The notes below the pieces were generated by a model. That model was not told where the DNA came from, did not search any database, and saw only the letters and a program-made list of their open reading frames with translations. From assembly GCF_031845265.1 (NCBI RefSeq), contig NZ_JAVRBG010000006.1, positions 62,001 to 126,000 on the forward strand: DNA of 64,000 nucleotides, written 5' to 3'. This document shows, piece by piece, positions 43,362 to 52,760 of this stretch. Numbering within the stretch: the first letter of the stretch is position 1; each line of letters opens with the position of its first letter. This DNA is from Mesonia ostreae. Its GTDB lineage: Bacteria > Bacteroidota > Bacteroidia > Flavobacteriales > Flavobacteriaceae. Position numbers and translations under genes: made by a program.

Positions 43362-45011
43362 ATGAAAATGATACTTGGTCATATAACTTTTCAGAAGTCA
43401 GAAAAAAAATGGATGTTCCTTTTTTTTATCTGCTTATGGGTGATGGCTCCAAAAGCTTTGGCACAAAATATTTCTTCGAGTATTGATAGTACTTCCATCC
43501 CCATTGGCGCTCAAATTACGTACAAAATTCAGGTAGAAGCCGATACGACCAATTTGGTTGTTTTCCCCGAAGGTCAAACTTTTATGCCGCTAGAGAATGT
43601 AGAAGCTTCAGCGGTAGATACCACTATCAATAAACACAGATTCAAGCTTATAAGAGAATATGCCTTAACGCAATTTGATTCGGGTACGTATACTATTCCG
43701 CGGCAGCGTATTCTAATCAACGATGCCACTTTTTACACCGATTCTTTATTGGTTGAGGTGCGAAACGTAGCGGTAGACACAACAACGCAAAAATTATATC
43801 CTGTAAAACCCTCTATTAAAGTAGATAAACCTTTTTCTATACCCGTTTGGGTGTGGTGGTTGCTGGCAACACTTATAATTATTGGCGCTTTGGTATTCTT
43901 TTTATGGAAACGAAATAAGAAAAAAACAGCGGCACAACAAAAAGTCCCTCCTTTTGAAAAGGCGATGCTCAGTTTAAAAACTTTAGATGAAAGTCACCAA
44001 TTAGAAAACGGACAAATAAAGTCGTATTATTCTTCGTTAACGGAAGCCATACGTCGCTATATTGATGAAAAAATAGACGATAGAGCTTTAGAAAGTACCA
44101 CCAACGAGCTTATTGCACGCTTAAATTCTTTAACGGAAAAAGAAAAATTGCGCATTGGTAAGGAAGACATACGTAAGTTGGAAGAAGTATTAACTCGCGC
44201 CGATCTTATTAAGTTTGCCGGAGCTTCCATGGATAGAATCACCGCAAAATCTGACCGACAAACCGTTGAGGAAAATATTTTTGCTTTTAAAGAAGCCATT
44301 CCAGAGCCTACAGAAGAAGAGTTGCTACAAGACCAAGCTTATCGCGAAGCCGTAGCCAAGAGAAGAAAGCGAAAAACCATTATCATAAGTATTGTTGCTG
44401 GAATTGGAATCTTGGTGGTAAGCGCCATTGGGTTTATTGGTCTTAAAGGCTGGGATTATGTGCAAGACACTATATTGGGCAGTCCCTCAAAAGAATTATT
44501 GCGGGGAGAATGGATCCAAAGTGAATATGGGAATCCGCCAGTATCGCTTATTACGCCAAAAGTATTGGTGAGAAATATGCAACAAGATACCTTGCCACAA
44601 GCGCAAAATGGAGCTATGATAGAGAGTTTCTCTTACGGTAGTATTTTAGGAGAATACCATATTAATCTAAGCTTGGTGAACTTTCCAGAAAAGAAAGAAT
44701 TTGATTTAGACAAGTCTATAGATGCCGTTTACACGGATTTTGAAAATAAAGGAGCCATTAATATTTTAATGAAGAATGAAGAGTTTACGACGGTAAACGG
44801 GGCAGAAGGCATCAAAATTTTTGGAAGTTTTAAAATTAAGAATCCATTATTAGAAAATCGCAGTATTCAAAAATCATATACCATTCTTAATTTTGGCTAC
44901 AATGGTGCTTTTGAGCAGTTGATGTTGGTGTATAAAAAAGATAACGCTGCCGCGGAAGAAATAACCAATAGAATTATAAACTCGATAGAACTAAAGATAA
45001 CAGAAGAATAA
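43362..45011 (+). CDS. BatD-like N-terminal domain membrane protein of the Bat operon
   Basis: 549 residues. Signal peptide (to A-L-A-Q), a BatD-like beta domain of about 130 residues, TM helix near residues 165-187 (V-W-V-W-W-L-L-A-T-L-I-I-I-G-A-L), a cytoplasmic helical segment (Y-Y-S-S-L-T-E-A-I-R-R-Y-I, as in DUF4381-type proteins), a second TM (I-I-I-S-I-V-A-G-I-G-I-L-V-V-S) and a further beta-rich C-terminal domain. It is commonly the third gene in flavobacterial Bat operons. Function presumed to be assembling or regulating the BatA/B membrane complex. Its stop overlaps the batA ATG by one base. Confidence 0.8.
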   Translation: MKMILGHITFQKSEKKWMFLFFICLWVMAPKALAQNISSSIDSTSIPIGAQITYKIQVEADTTNLVVFPEGQTFMPLENVEASAVDTTINKHRFKLIREYALTQFDSGTYTIPRQRILINDATFYTDSLLVEVRNVAVDTTTQKLYPVKPSIKVDKPFSIPVWVWWLLATLIIIGALVFFLWKRNKKKTAAQQKVPPFEKAMLSLKTLDESHQLENGQIKSYYSSLTEAIRRYIDEKIDDRALESTTNELIARLNSLTEKEKLRIGKEDIRKLEEVLTRADLIKFAGASMDRITAKSDRQTVEENIFAFKEAIPEPTEEELLQDQAYREAVAKRRKRKTIIISIVAGIGILVVSAIGFIGLKGWDYVQDTILGSPSKELLRGEWIQSEYGNPPVSLITPKVLVRNMQQDTLPQAQNGAMIESFSYGSILGEYHINLSLVNFPEKKEFDLDKSIDAVYTDFENKGAINILMKNEEFTTVNGAEGIKIFGSFKIKNPLLENRSIQKSYTILNFGYNGAFEQLMLVYKKDNAAAEEITNRIINSIELKITEE

Positions 45012-46021
45012 TGTTCAACTATAATCAGATCACATTTGAGCATCCACAATGGTTTTGGCTTTTCTTGCTACTTCCTATACTTATTCTATGGTATTTTTGG
45101 AAACGCAACAAGCAAACGCCAGAAGTTAAAATATCGAGTCTTAAGGGTTTTAAGGTAAATCAAGGAATTTTACCAAAACTAAGACCTTTATTGTTTGTAC
45201 TTCGCTTGTTGGCATTGGCTTTATTAATCACGGCAATGGCTAGACCAAGAACCGTAGACGTTTCTACTAAAACCAATTCTACGCAAGGGATAGATATTAT
45301 GATTGCGATAGATGTTTCGGCGAGTATGTTGGCGCAAGATTTAAAACCAAATCGTATCGAAGCACTTAAAAAAGTGGCTTCAGAGTTTGTGAAAGAGCGT
45401 CCCAATGATCGTATTGGAGTGGTTGAATATGCAGGAGAAAGTTACACCAAAACGCCTATTACAAGCGATAAACGAATTGTGTTAGAAGCTCTACAAAGTA
45501 TAGAATTTAGTAATTTGTTAGAAGGAGGAACGGCTATCGGAATGGGATTGGCAACTTCAGTAAACCGTTTAAAAGATAGCAAAGCAAAAAGTAAAGTGAT
45601 TATTTTATTGACAGATGGAGTTAATAATTCGGGATTTATAGATCCAAAAATTGCTACGGAATTGGCGATGGAATACGACATTAAAACCTACACCATTGGA
45701 ATAGGAACTAACGGAATGGCGTTGGGACCTGTGTCTATGGATAGAAACGGAAGAATACGATACGGAAGCGTAAAAGTGGAAATAGATGAAGAGCTTATGA
45801 AGGAAATTGCTCAGAAAACGGGCGGGAAATACTTTAGAGCTACAGATAATGATAAACTAGAAGCGATTTACGACGAAATTAATAAACTTGAAACCACCGA
45901 GGTGGAGGAGTTTAAGTATTACAATTATGATGAAAAATACAGGCCTTTACTTTTATTAGCAGGGGTTTTATTATTAATAGAGTTTGTTTTAAAGAGAACT
46001 ATTTTTAGAAGTTTTGTGTAA
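45011..46021 (+). CDS. batA: BatA, VWA-domain membrane protein
   Basis: 336 residues. Two N-terminal TM helices around L-P-I-L-I-L-W-Y and L-R-L-L-A-L-A-L-L-I-T-A-M-A-R-P-R, a VWA domain with intact MIDAS (I-A-I-D-V-S-A-S-M-L-A, later T in E-G-G-T-A-I-G and D-G-V-N-N), and a C-terminal TM. Bat proteins were named from Bacteroides aerotolerance; the complex is thought to help cells survive oxidative or envelope stress, but its mechanism is unsettled. Immediately followed by the paralogue batB without a gap. Confidence 0.93.
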   Translation: MFNYNQITFEHPQWFWLFLLLPILILWYFWKRNKQTPEVKISSLKGFKVNQGILPKLRPLLFVLRLLALALLITAMARPRTVDVSTKTNSTQGIDIMIAIDVSASMLAQDLKPNRIEALKKVASEFVKERPNDRIGVVEYAGESYTKTPITSDKRIVLEALQSIEFSNLLEGGTAIGMGLATSVNRLKDSKAKSKVIILLTDGVNNSGFIDPKIATELAMEYDIKTYTIGIGTNGMALGPVSMDRNGRIRYGSVKVEIDEELMKEIAQKTGGKYFRATDNDKLEAIYDEINKLETTEVEEFKYYNYDEKYRPLLLLAGVLLLIEFVLKRTIFRSFV

Positions 46022-47074
46022 ATGTTAGTATTAGAAGAGAAAATATATTTTTGGTTGCTAGCGGTAATTCCGGTGGTGTTGCTCTTGTATGCCGCACAAG
46101 TAATCTGGAAACGGAAAACGCAGAAGAAGTTTGCAGAGCGTTCTTTTTTAGATCAGTTAAGTCCTAACAGATCGGTGTTTAAGCCTTTGTTAAAAGTAAT
46201 TTTATTGTCTCTTGCGTTCGCGTGTTTTGTGATCGCATTGGTTAATCCCAAAATAGGAACTAAGACGGAAACGCTTAAACGCGAAGGCGTAGACGTTGTT
46301 TTTGCGATGGATGTGTCTAAAAGTATGCTCGCCGAAGATATTGCGCCTAACCGGTTGGATAAATCCAAACAATTGGTCACCCAAATCGTTAATAATTTGG
46401 CTAGTGACCGTATTGGAATTATCGCCTATGCTGGGTCAGCGTTTCCGCAGTTGCCTATTACTACAGATTATGGTTCTGCAAAGTTATTTTTGCAATCTAT
46501 GAATACAGATATGGTTTCTAGTCAAGGTACTGCCATTGGAGAAGCCATTAAATTGGCAGAAACCTATTATGACGATGAGTCTCAAACGAGTAGAGTGTTA
46601 TTTATTTTGAGTGACGGGGAAGATCATGGCGGCGAAATAGAAGAAGTGGTGGAGAATGCTAAAGAAAAAGGGATTAGAATTTTCACTATTGGTTTAGGAA
46701 CCGAAAAAGGAGGCACAATTCCTATAAAAAGAAATGGGGTAACTCAAAGTTATAAGAAAGACAGCAACGGAGAGACGGTGATCACCAGAATGGATTCTTC
46801 TACCTTAGAGCTAATTGCCGAAAATGCAGACGGAATTTATATGAACGGCGCCAATACTCAAGAAGTCTTGGACAAAGTAACCGAAGCTCTAAATTCTTTA
46901 GAAAAAACCGAATTTGAAACCAAGCAATTTGCTGCTTATAAAGATCAATTTCAGTGGTTTATTGCTTTTGGCATACTTTTTATAGTATTAGATGTGTTCT
47001 TATTAGAGCGAAAAACAGCTTGGGTGATGCAACTTAATTTGTTTAATGAAAAGAAAGAGAACCATGCAGATTAA
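46022..47074 (+). CDS. batB: BatB, VWA-domain membrane protein
   Basis: 350 residues, paralogue of BatA with the same plan: N-terminal TM pair, VWA domain with MIDAS F-A-M-D-V-S-K-S-M-L-A, S-Q-G-T-A-I-G and S-D-G-E-D-H, and a C-terminal TM (W-F-I-A-F-G-I-L-F-I-V-L-D). It starts on the base after the batA stop and overlaps batC by 11 bases. Confidence 0.93.
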   Translation: MLVLEEKIYFWLLAVIPVVLLLYAAQVIWKRKTQKKFAERSFLDQLSPNRSVFKPLLKVILLSLAFACFVIALVNPKIGTKTETLKREGVDVVFAMDVSKSMLAEDIAPNRLDKSKQLVTQIVNNLASDRIGIIAYAGSAFPQLPITTDYGSAKLFLQSMNTDMVSSQGTAIGEAIKLAETYYDDESQTSRVLFILSDGEDHGGEIEEVVENAKEKGIRIFTIGLGTEKGGTIPIKRNGVTQSYKKDSNGETVITRMDSSTLELIAENADGIYMNGANTQEVLDKVTEALNSLEKTEFETKQFAAYKDQFQWFIAFGILFIVLDVFLLERKTAWVMQLNLFNEKKENHAD

Positions 47075-47954
47075 GCACTATTATATTAATGTTAGAGGTA
47101 TACAGCAAGGATTTGTTTTTATTCTTTTGCTTTTCAGCGGAATTGTTTCTGCTCAAGAAGAGAATAAAAAAGCTCAAAAGCAGGCTAGAAGTTATTCCGC
47201 GCAAGCGCAAAAATCTTTAGCCGAAAATGATTTTGCACAAGCCGAAGCTAACTATAGGAAAGCCATTTCTAAGGATCCCGAAAATGCGGAAGCTAAATAT
47301 AACCTAGGAAATTTATATTATGCAAAAGATAAAGAAAAGGAGTCGGCACCACGATTAAAACAAGCCGGAGAAACCTCGCAAAGTAAAGCTTTAAAACACA
47401 AAGCTTTTCACAACCAAGGGAATGCGTATATGAAGCAGAAAGAATACGAACCTGCCGTAGAAGCTTTTAAAAATGCACTGCGTAACAATCCTCAAGACGA
47501 TCAAACGCGTTATAATTTAGCTTTGGCTAAAAAGATGCTAGAGAAACAGCAGCAGGAGCAAGAACAAGATCAGGATAAAGACAAAGATCAAGAGGATCAA
47601 GATAAAAAAGATCAGCAAAACAAAGACGAAAAAGAAGACGGAGATAATAAGAAGGAAGAAGGAGAGAATAAAGATAAGGGTGACGAAGGCGATCAAAAAG
47701 ACGAGCAGGATAAAAGCGATAAAGAAGAGGAGAAAGACGGCGATGAGAAGAAAGAAGAGCAGCCTAAAGATCCTTCAGAAGAAAAAGGAGATGAGTCTAA
47801 AGAGCAGAAACCACAGCAAGCCCAAGGACAACTTTCTCCGCAGCAAATTAAAAACTTGCTAGAAGCGATGGAAAATCAAGAGAAAGAGATTCAGGATAAA
47901 ATAAATGCTAAGAAAGCAAAAGGTAAAAAAGTAGAAACAGAAAAAGATTGGTAA
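47064..47954 (+). CDS. batC: BatC, TPR protein with a highly charged region
   Basis: 296 residues from the ATG at 47064, which overlaps the end of batB; an ATG 18 bases upstream is inside batB. Signal peptide, then three TPR units (Y-S-A-Q-A-Q-K-S-L-A-E-N-D-F-A-Q-A-E-A, A-E-A-K-Y-N-L-G-N-L, A-F-H-N-Q-G-N-A-Y-M-K) to about residue 165. Residues ~170-260 are an almost uninterrupted run of Lys, Glu, Asp and Gln, probably disordered. The C-terminus (L-S-P-Q-Q-I-K-N-L-L-E-A-M-E-N-Q-E) is conserved in the family. Scaffold-like partner of BatA/B. Confidence 0.88.
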   Translation: MQIKHYYINVRGIQQGFVFILLLFSGIVSAQEENKKAQKQARSYSAQAQKSLAENDFAQAEANYRKAISKDPENAEAKYNLGNLYYAKDKEKESAPRLKQAGETSQSKALKHKAFHNQGNAYMKQKEYEPAVEAFKNALRNNPQDDQTRYNLALAKKMLEKQQQEQEQDQDKDKDQEDQDKKDQQNKDEKEDGDNKKEEGENKDKGDEGDQKDEQDKSDKEEEKDGDEKKEEQPKDPSEEKGDESKEQKPQQAQGQLSPQQIKNLLEAMENQEKEIQDKINAKKAKGKKVETEKDW

Positions 47955-49717
47955 TGAAAAGTAAATTTATAGTTGCTCTTATCGGTTTTTTTCTTTGTCA
48001 GGTAGTAGGAGCACAAGTAAAATTTGAGGCAGAAGTTAGTCGAGAAACCATTGGCGTTAACGAACGGGTGCGCATTGATTTTAAAATGAACCAAGATGGC
48101 GATAATTTTAATCCGCCAGATTTTAGAGGTTTTAACGTTGTTGGCGGTCCTTACCAATCCATTAGCAACAGTTGGATTAACGGCAAACGAACCTATCAAA
48201 AATCTTACGGGTATTATTTGCAACCCAACAGAAGAGGGAATTTTACTATTGGCCAAGCCGAAATTTTAATTGACGGAACCACGTATAAGACCACGCCCAT
48301 AGAGATTAAAGTGGTTGCTGCGGTAAACAAACCAACCGACGGGACGAATGCCGAGATTGTAGCGTCTCAAAATATTCATTTGGTAACGAAAATTTCTAAT
48401 GAAAATCCTTATTTAAATGAAGGGATAAGCGTAGAATACATTTTATATGTAAGTCCTAATATTAATGTAAGTCAGTGGCGTCCCGTAGATACTCCTAAAT
48501 TCCCCGACTTTTGGAGTGAAAACATAGATGTTTCTCGTCTTGATGTAAAAGATGGCACCTATCAAGGAGAGCCTTACCGTTACGTAAGTTTAAGAAAAAC
48601 AATTTTATATCCGCAGAAAACAGGAGAGCTTGAGATAGAACCTTTAACCTTATCGGTTGCGGTAGAAGTGCCTTCAGACCGGAGAGATATTTTTGGAAGG
48701 AGACTGTATGAAACCGTTCAACAAAGAGTTTCTGCCAGTAAGAAGAATATTGATGTAAAACCGCTTCCGCAGGAGGGGAAACCAGCGAGTTTTACGGGTG
48801 CGGTAGGGAGTTTTAACTTTAGTGTAACTACCAACAAGCAAAGTTTAGATGCTTCAGAAGCTTTAGAAGCTAAAGTAAAAGTTTCCGGTAACGGGAATTT
48901 AATGCTTTTTCAATTGCCAAAACTAACGCTTCCAGCTTCTTTAGAAGTTTATGAACCACAACACAATCAAGATACAAAAACTGGTCATAATGGCGTGGTG
49001 GGAAACATTAGCGATACTTATACGATTGTTCCGCAGCAAAAAGGGAAATATCCTATAGAACCAGTAAGTTTCTCTTATTTTGATGTAAATAGTGGCACTT
49101 ACAAAGAAGTAAATTCTAAGCAATTGATGATTAATGTAGAAAATGGTCCAGTGGCTAGCGTTCCTAATACTTCGGGAAGCGGGAGCACTACTAAACAAGA
49201 GGTTATTTCTAAGGGAAGTCAGTTTAGGTATATTAAGTTACAGCCTAATTTAAAACCTATGGGCGAAGAAACTTTCTTTAAAAGCTTATGGTTTTGGCTG
49301 CTGATTCTTTTACCCTTGTTAGCGATTCCACTAAGTATCATCTTCGGAAAAAAGAGAAAAGAACGCTTAAATGATGTGGCAGGAAAACGTGTAAAGAAAG
49401 CTGATAGGTTGGCTAAAAAATACCTTTCTGAAGCAAAGAAGAATATTGGCGATCCCAATGCATTTTACTTGGCCTTAGAAAAATCTTTACATAATTTCCT
49501 AAAAGCCAAACTATCTATACAAACCAGTGATATGAGTAAAGATAGGATTAGAACTATTTTGACTGAGAAAAAGATAGATTCGGGTACGACAGAAGATTTT
49601 ATTCAATTGCTAAAAAACTGTGAGATGGCTCGGTATAGTTTGTCTTCACAAGCCGCGATGGAACAAGATTATGAGCAAGCTGCTCAAGTATTGTCCTTAA
49701 TAGATAAAGACCTTTAA
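47954..49717 (+). CDS. batD: BatD, aerotolerance membrane protein
   Basis: 587 residues from the ATG at 47954, in a TAATG overlap with batC. Signal peptide (K-S-K-F-I-V-A-L-I-G-F-F-L-C ... V-G-A-Q), long periplasmic beta-rich part with repeated immunoglobulin-like domains (V-N-E-R-V-R-I-D-F-K-M-N), a TM near residues 445-465 (F-W-L-L-I-L-L-P-L-L-A-I-P) and a cytoplasmic helical tail. Matches the oxygen-tolerance/BatD family. Four bases precede batE. Confidence 0.9.
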   Translation: MKSKFIVALIGFFLCQVVGAQVKFEAEVSRETIGVNERVRIDFKMNQDGDNFNPPDFRGFNVVGGPYQSISNSWINGKRTYQKSYGYYLQPNRRGNFTIGQAEILIDGTTYKTTPIEIKVVAAVNKPTDGTNAEIVASQNIHLVTKISNENPYLNEGISVEYILYVSPNINVSQWRPVDTPKFPDFWSENIDVSRLDVKDGTYQGEPYRYVSLRKTILYPQKTGELEIEPLTLSVAVEVPSDRRDIFGRRLYETVQQRVSASKKNIDVKPLPQEGKPASFTGAVGSFNFSVTTNKQSLDASEALEAKVKVSGNGNLMLFQLPKLTLPASLEVYEPQHNQDTKTGHNGVVGNISDTYTIVPQQKGKYPIEPVSFSYFDVNSGTYKEVNSKQLMINVENGPVASVPNTSGSGSTTKQEVISKGSQFRYIKLQPNLKPMGEETFFKSLWFWLLILLPLLAIPLSIIFGKKRKERLNDVAGKRVKKADRLAKKYLSEAKKNIGDPNAFYLALEKSLHNFLKAKLSIQTSDMSKDRIRTILTEKKIDSGTTEDFIQLLKNCEMARYSLSSQAAMEQDYEQAAQVLSLIDKDL

Positions 49718-49720
49718 GCT

Positions 49721-50473
49721 ATGAGAAAGATATTATTCCTTTGTTTTTTAAGCTTTTCGCTGAATGTTATAGGTCAAGATTATGCTGCTGTTTTTGAAAA
49801 AGCCACTCAAGATTATGCTAACGGAAATTATGAGGCGGCGATATCGAAATACGAACAGATTTTAGATGGCGAGCAAGAGTCGGTGGCTTTGTATTACAAT
49901 TTGGGAAATGCCCATTATAAATTAGATCATATTGCGCCGAGTATTTTCTATTATGAAAAAGCCTTGCAATTGAGTCCGCAAAATGAGGATGTGCAAAATA
50001 ATCTGGCTTTTGCTCAGCAAATGACCATAGATGCAATTGAGGAGGCAGCCCCAATGGGATTTAATAAACTGAAATCAAATACCATAGGCAAGTTAAGCAG
50101 TGAAACTTGGGCGAAAATAGCGGTTGTAGGCGTTTTTATCTTTGTTGTTTTCTTTATTTGGTATTATTTTTCAGTAGGAACGGCGACTAAACGCTTACTT
50201 TTTTCGGTTGCTGTCATTGGAGTGATTCTTTTTATTTCTTCATTTAGCTTTGCGTTTATACAACAGCAAGATGCTTTACAAGAGCGCTACGGAATCATTT
50301 TTTCTGAAGAGGCCTCTGTGAAAGCAGAACCCAATCCAAAAGCATCTGAAGCTTTTTTGCTACACGAGGGTACCAAAATAAAATTGCTGGATGGTTTTAA
50401 TGGTTTTTATAAGTTAGAAATTGGTGATGGCAGACAAGGCTGGCTAAAGCAAGAGTTTGTAAAGGCACTTTAG
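49721..50473 (+). CDS. batE: BatE, TPR protein with SH3-like C-terminus
   Basis: 250 residues. Signal peptide, two TPRs (Y-A-N-G-N-Y-E-A-A-I-S-K-Y-E-Q-I-L and V-A-L-Y-Y-N-L-G-N-A-H-Y-K), two TM helices around residues 130-190 (I-A-V-V-G-V-F-I-F-V-V-F-F and V-I-G-V-I-L-F-I-S-S-F-S), and a bacterial SH3 domain (A-S-V-K-A-E-P-N-P ... L-H-E-G-T-K-I-K-L-L-D ... G-W-L-K) at the end. Last gene of the Bat operon. Confidence 0.88.
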   Translation: MRKILFLCFLSFSLNVIGQDYAAVFEKATQDYANGNYEAAISKYEQILDGEQESVALYYNLGNAHYKLDHIAPSIFYYEKALQLSPQNEDVQNNLAFAQQMTIDAIEEAAPMGFNKLKSNTIGKLSSETWAKIAVVGVFIFVVFFIWYYFSVGTATKRLLFSVAVIGVILFISSFSFAFIQQQDALQERYGIIFSEEASVKAEPNPKASEAFLLHEGTKIKLLDGFNGFYKLEIGDGRQGWLKQEFVKAL

Positions 50474-50479
50474 TAGTGG

Positions 50480-50760
50480 AAAGTTAAAAACTAAAAGTGG
50501 AAAATTCAGTGTTCAGTAATTAGTAGTTAGTGATGAGAGGTGAGTTAAAAGTTAAAAGTGAAAAACTAAAAGTGAAAAACTAAAAGTGGAAAATTCAGTA
50601 TTCAGTAATGAGAGAAAGCGGCCGTTGAGTGAAATTCGATAGTCCCGAAACTTCGGGATGTATCGAAACGAAAGCGATGTTGAAAAGCTAAAAGTGAAAA
50701 ATCCTTGATCTACATTCTCCAATCAAAAATCCCCAATCGTTAATCTTCAATCCTTAATCA
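50480..50760. repeat. Intergenic direct repeats and palindrome after batE
   Basis: A 32-base unit, ACTAAAAGTGGAAAATTCAG plus TnTTCAGTAAT, occurs at 50489-50520 and 50578-50609 with one mismatch. Between and around them are shorter AAAAGTGAAAA copies. Then come the perfect palindrome TCCCGAAACTTCGGGA (50643-50658) and an AATC-rich stretch (50715-50760). No gene is apparent in 50474-50899; the carbonic anhydrase promoter must lie near its right end. Confidence 0.65.
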
Positions 50761-50959
50761 AGAAGATTCCTTCTTTTCCGAACTACCAATTTATATAGGA
50801 CATCTTCTGTTTAATTTGTCATAAATCTAGATTTAGCTAAAATTAGGAATTCAGATTTTTAAAGGATAGAAATTTTAAATGTATTTTAGCCATGGCTAAA
50901 TGGAAAAATGCCACGGATACATAATTTTTAATCAAGAGAAACACTTCAAACGTACAGGT

Positions 50960-51604
50960 ATGGGTAAAGAGTTTTATAAAAAAATGTTAGACAATAATAA
51001 GAAGTGGGTAGAAAGAAGACTTTCTGAAGATGGACAATACTTTAAAAAGTTAGAAAACGGTCAGTCACCACCGCTTTTATGGATTGGTTGTGCCGATAGT
51101 CGTGTGCCTGCAAATGAAATTATTGGCGCAGAGCCGGGTGAAGTTTTTGTGCACCGAAATATTGCCAATTTAGTGGTGCATACCGATATGAATATGTTGA
51201 GCGTTTTAGATTATGCCGTAAATGCTCTAAAAATTGAGCATATTATCGTGTGTGGACATTATGGTTGTGGCGGAGTAAAAGCTGCGATGGGAAATCAATC
51301 CATCGGACTTATCGATAACTGGTTAAGACACATTAAAGATGTGTATATGATTTATAAAAAGGAACTGGACGGGATTGAAGATGAAAAAAAACGTTGGGAT
51401 AGGTTCGTAGAACTTAACGTTAAAGAGCAGGTGTATGATATGGCCGAAACTTCTATCGTACAGAATGCGTGGAGAAATAACCAAAAATTAACCGTTCACG
51501 GTTGGGCTTACGGAGTAGGAACTGGGATTGTAAATGATCTTGGTGTTAACCTAATGGGCAACGACGATTTGGATGAGGTGTACCAATTAAAATTTAAGGA
51601 TTAA
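50960..51604 (+). CDS. Beta-class carbonic anhydrase
   Basis: 214 residues from the ATG at 50960; the open frame reaches back to 50900, but the added 20 residues do not resemble the family N-terminus, which is usually close to E-F-Y-K-K-M-L-D-N-N-K-K-W. Zinc ligands: Cys44 with Asp46/Arg48 dyad in G-C-A-D-S-R, and His/Cys in V-C-G-H-Y-G-C-G-G. Cytoplasmic enzyme interconverting CO2 and bicarbonate. Its stop codon abuts the first palindromic spacer of the accessory region. Confidence 0.95.
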   Translation: MGKEFYKKMLDNNKKWVERRLSEDGQYFKKLENGQSPPLLWIGCADSRVPANEIIGAEPGEVFVHRNIANLVVHTDMNMLSVLDYAVNALKIEHIIVCGHYGCGGVKAAMGNQSIGLIDNWLRHIKDVYMIYKKELDGIEDEKKRWDRFVELNVKEQVYDMAETSIVQNAWRNNQKLTVHGWAYGVGTGIVNDLGVNLMGNDDLDEVYQLKFKD

Positions 51605-51924
51605 CTGTTTTGTATATGGCTCGTAGTATGTAAATTAAATAATTATTTTTGGATTAAGCTCGAGCTGAATTTGTCTTAAGTTTGGTTAAGCCACTAATTA
51701 GATATAAATTAAATACGGTAAGATAGTTGGTATTTACACACTTTCTCAGATAATCTCTTTCTAGGATAAAAAGCACTTTACTAAAACTATTTAAATTGTA
51801 TATGTGCAAATATTACCGAGGTGTTTTGATGATACACTTTTAAAATAGTAGCGCTCTTTAAATGGCGCTATTTGAGTAATATTTTCTGAAATTATGGGGT
51901 TCAACGGTTAGCGTTGTTGGCAGT
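51602..51924. repeat. Left palindromic spacer of the accessory stretch
   Basis: It begins with TTTGTATATGGCTCGTAG then GTAAATTAAATAATTATTTT-like text, almost the same as the start of the middle spacer at 52565. It ends AACGGTTAGCGTTGTTGGCAGT. The last nine bases GTTGGCAGT (51916-51924) are the left half of an inverted repeat bracketing the toxin-antitoxin module. No gene inside. Confidence 0.6.
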
Positions 51925-51933
51925 AGTACTTTA

Positions 51934-52256
51934 TTATTCAATCCGATTTTCATTATTCATTTTAGTCGGATTTTGTCGTGTGTCAAAGACATCATTAATT
52001 ATAATTTCATTACCTACAATTCTGTAAATCAGTTTATAATTTCCACTTATTAAGTATCGATGTTTTTATTTAGAATTGTCAAATTACATTCTACTGGTCC
52101 AGAATTCGGGTTTTTTATTAATTGTTTCGAGGATTTAAATAATTATTTTCTGATTTTATGAGCAAATTTTTTATTTACTTCAATAGAATAATAATCAAAA
52201 ATGTCTTTTACATTTCTGATAGCAAAATCAGTCCAAACTATCTTGATTGTTACCAA
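51934..52256 (-). pseudogene. Decayed ParE/RelE-family toxin
   Basis: Read from TTG at 52256, overlapping the antitoxin stop: V-T-I-K-I-V-W-T-D-F-A-I-R-N-V-K-D-I-F-D-Y-Y ... A-H-K-I-R-K, then a TAA at codon 38 (52143-52145) where the family expects a coding codon. The frame continues K-S-S-K-Q-L-I-K-N-P-N-S-G, then shifts by one base at a T5 run (52063-52067) into H-R-Y-L-I-S-G-N-Y-K-L-I-Y-R-I-V ... D-V-F-D-T-R-Q-N-P, ending at 51934. This is the full ParE-like fold of a ribosome- or gyrase-directed toxin, disabled by one nonsense and one frameshift mutation. Confidence 0.8.
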
Positions 52257-52486
52257 TTTGCTGATATTCTCTCTAAATCGTCTTGACTTTTTATATTTTC
52301 ATTTTTGAAATCCAATTCAGATTTTTCAATTCGATTGACTAATTCCTCGACAGTAAATGGTTTCAATTCAGGATTGTGTTCAATCTCTCTTTTTAGGATA
52401 TAATTTTCCAATTTATCAAATAATATATCGTCCTTAATTTGGGCTAGATACGTTATTAAATTGAGTTTTCGAGTTTGTAAATCCAC
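52250..52486 (-). CDS. Antitoxin-like protein of a type II toxin-antitoxin pair
   Basis: 78 residues from GTG at 52486 (D-L-Q-T-R-K-L-N-L-I-T-Y-L-A-Q-I-K-D-D-I-L-F-D-K-L-E). This N-terminus, a helix following D-L-Q-T-R-K, is typical of small antitoxins paired with ParE/RelE toxins in Bacteroidota. The C-terminal half is acidic and probably wraps the toxin. Its stop overlaps the start of the toxin pseudogene. With the toxin broken, its neutralising role is probably lost. Confidence 0.75.
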   Translation of the reverse strand: MDLQTRKLNLITYLAQIKDDILFDKLENYILKREIEHNPELKPFTVEELVNRIEKSELDFKNENIKSQDDLERISANW

Positions 52487-52555
52487 AATTCGCGTATTTA
52501 ATCAAAAATACAATTTTTTTACTAAATGTTTATTTGAAAAATGATTTTCTTGATC

Positions 52556-52757
52556 ACTGCCAACGGATTTGTATATGGCTCGTAGCGTGTAAATTAACGA
52601 TTATTTTCGGATTAAGCACAAGCCAGATTTTTAAATTTTACTATTTATCTTTTTTATTGGAAGTGGTCAAATTTAAAAATTTGGCGACTTTCCAAATATG
52701 CTTAAACTTCCGATTGAGCAAATGCTTAGCTATGAGCTATATACGGTGTTGCCTGTA
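52556..52757. repeat. Middle palindromic spacer of the accessory stretch
   Basis: It begins ACTGCCAAC (52556-52564, pairing with 51916-51924), then GGATTTGTATATGGCTCGTAG. It ends GCTATGAGCTATATACGGT followed by GTTGCCTGTA (52748-52757, pairing with 54208-54217). The two ends are imperfect inverted copies of each other (CAAC..GTATATGGCTCGTAGC / GCTATGAGCTATATAC..GTTG). It lies between the toxin-antitoxin module and the T9SS gene, with no gene inside. Confidence 0.7.
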
Positions 52758-52760
52758 GTT

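Noticed and set aside
51602..52757. Canonical integron attC sites
   Set aside because: The spacers are imperfect palindromes ending GTTG.. and ..CAAC, but the RYYYAAC/GTTRRRY core boxes are not matched, the spacers are longer than usual, and no integrase gene is present. Described as cassette-like only.
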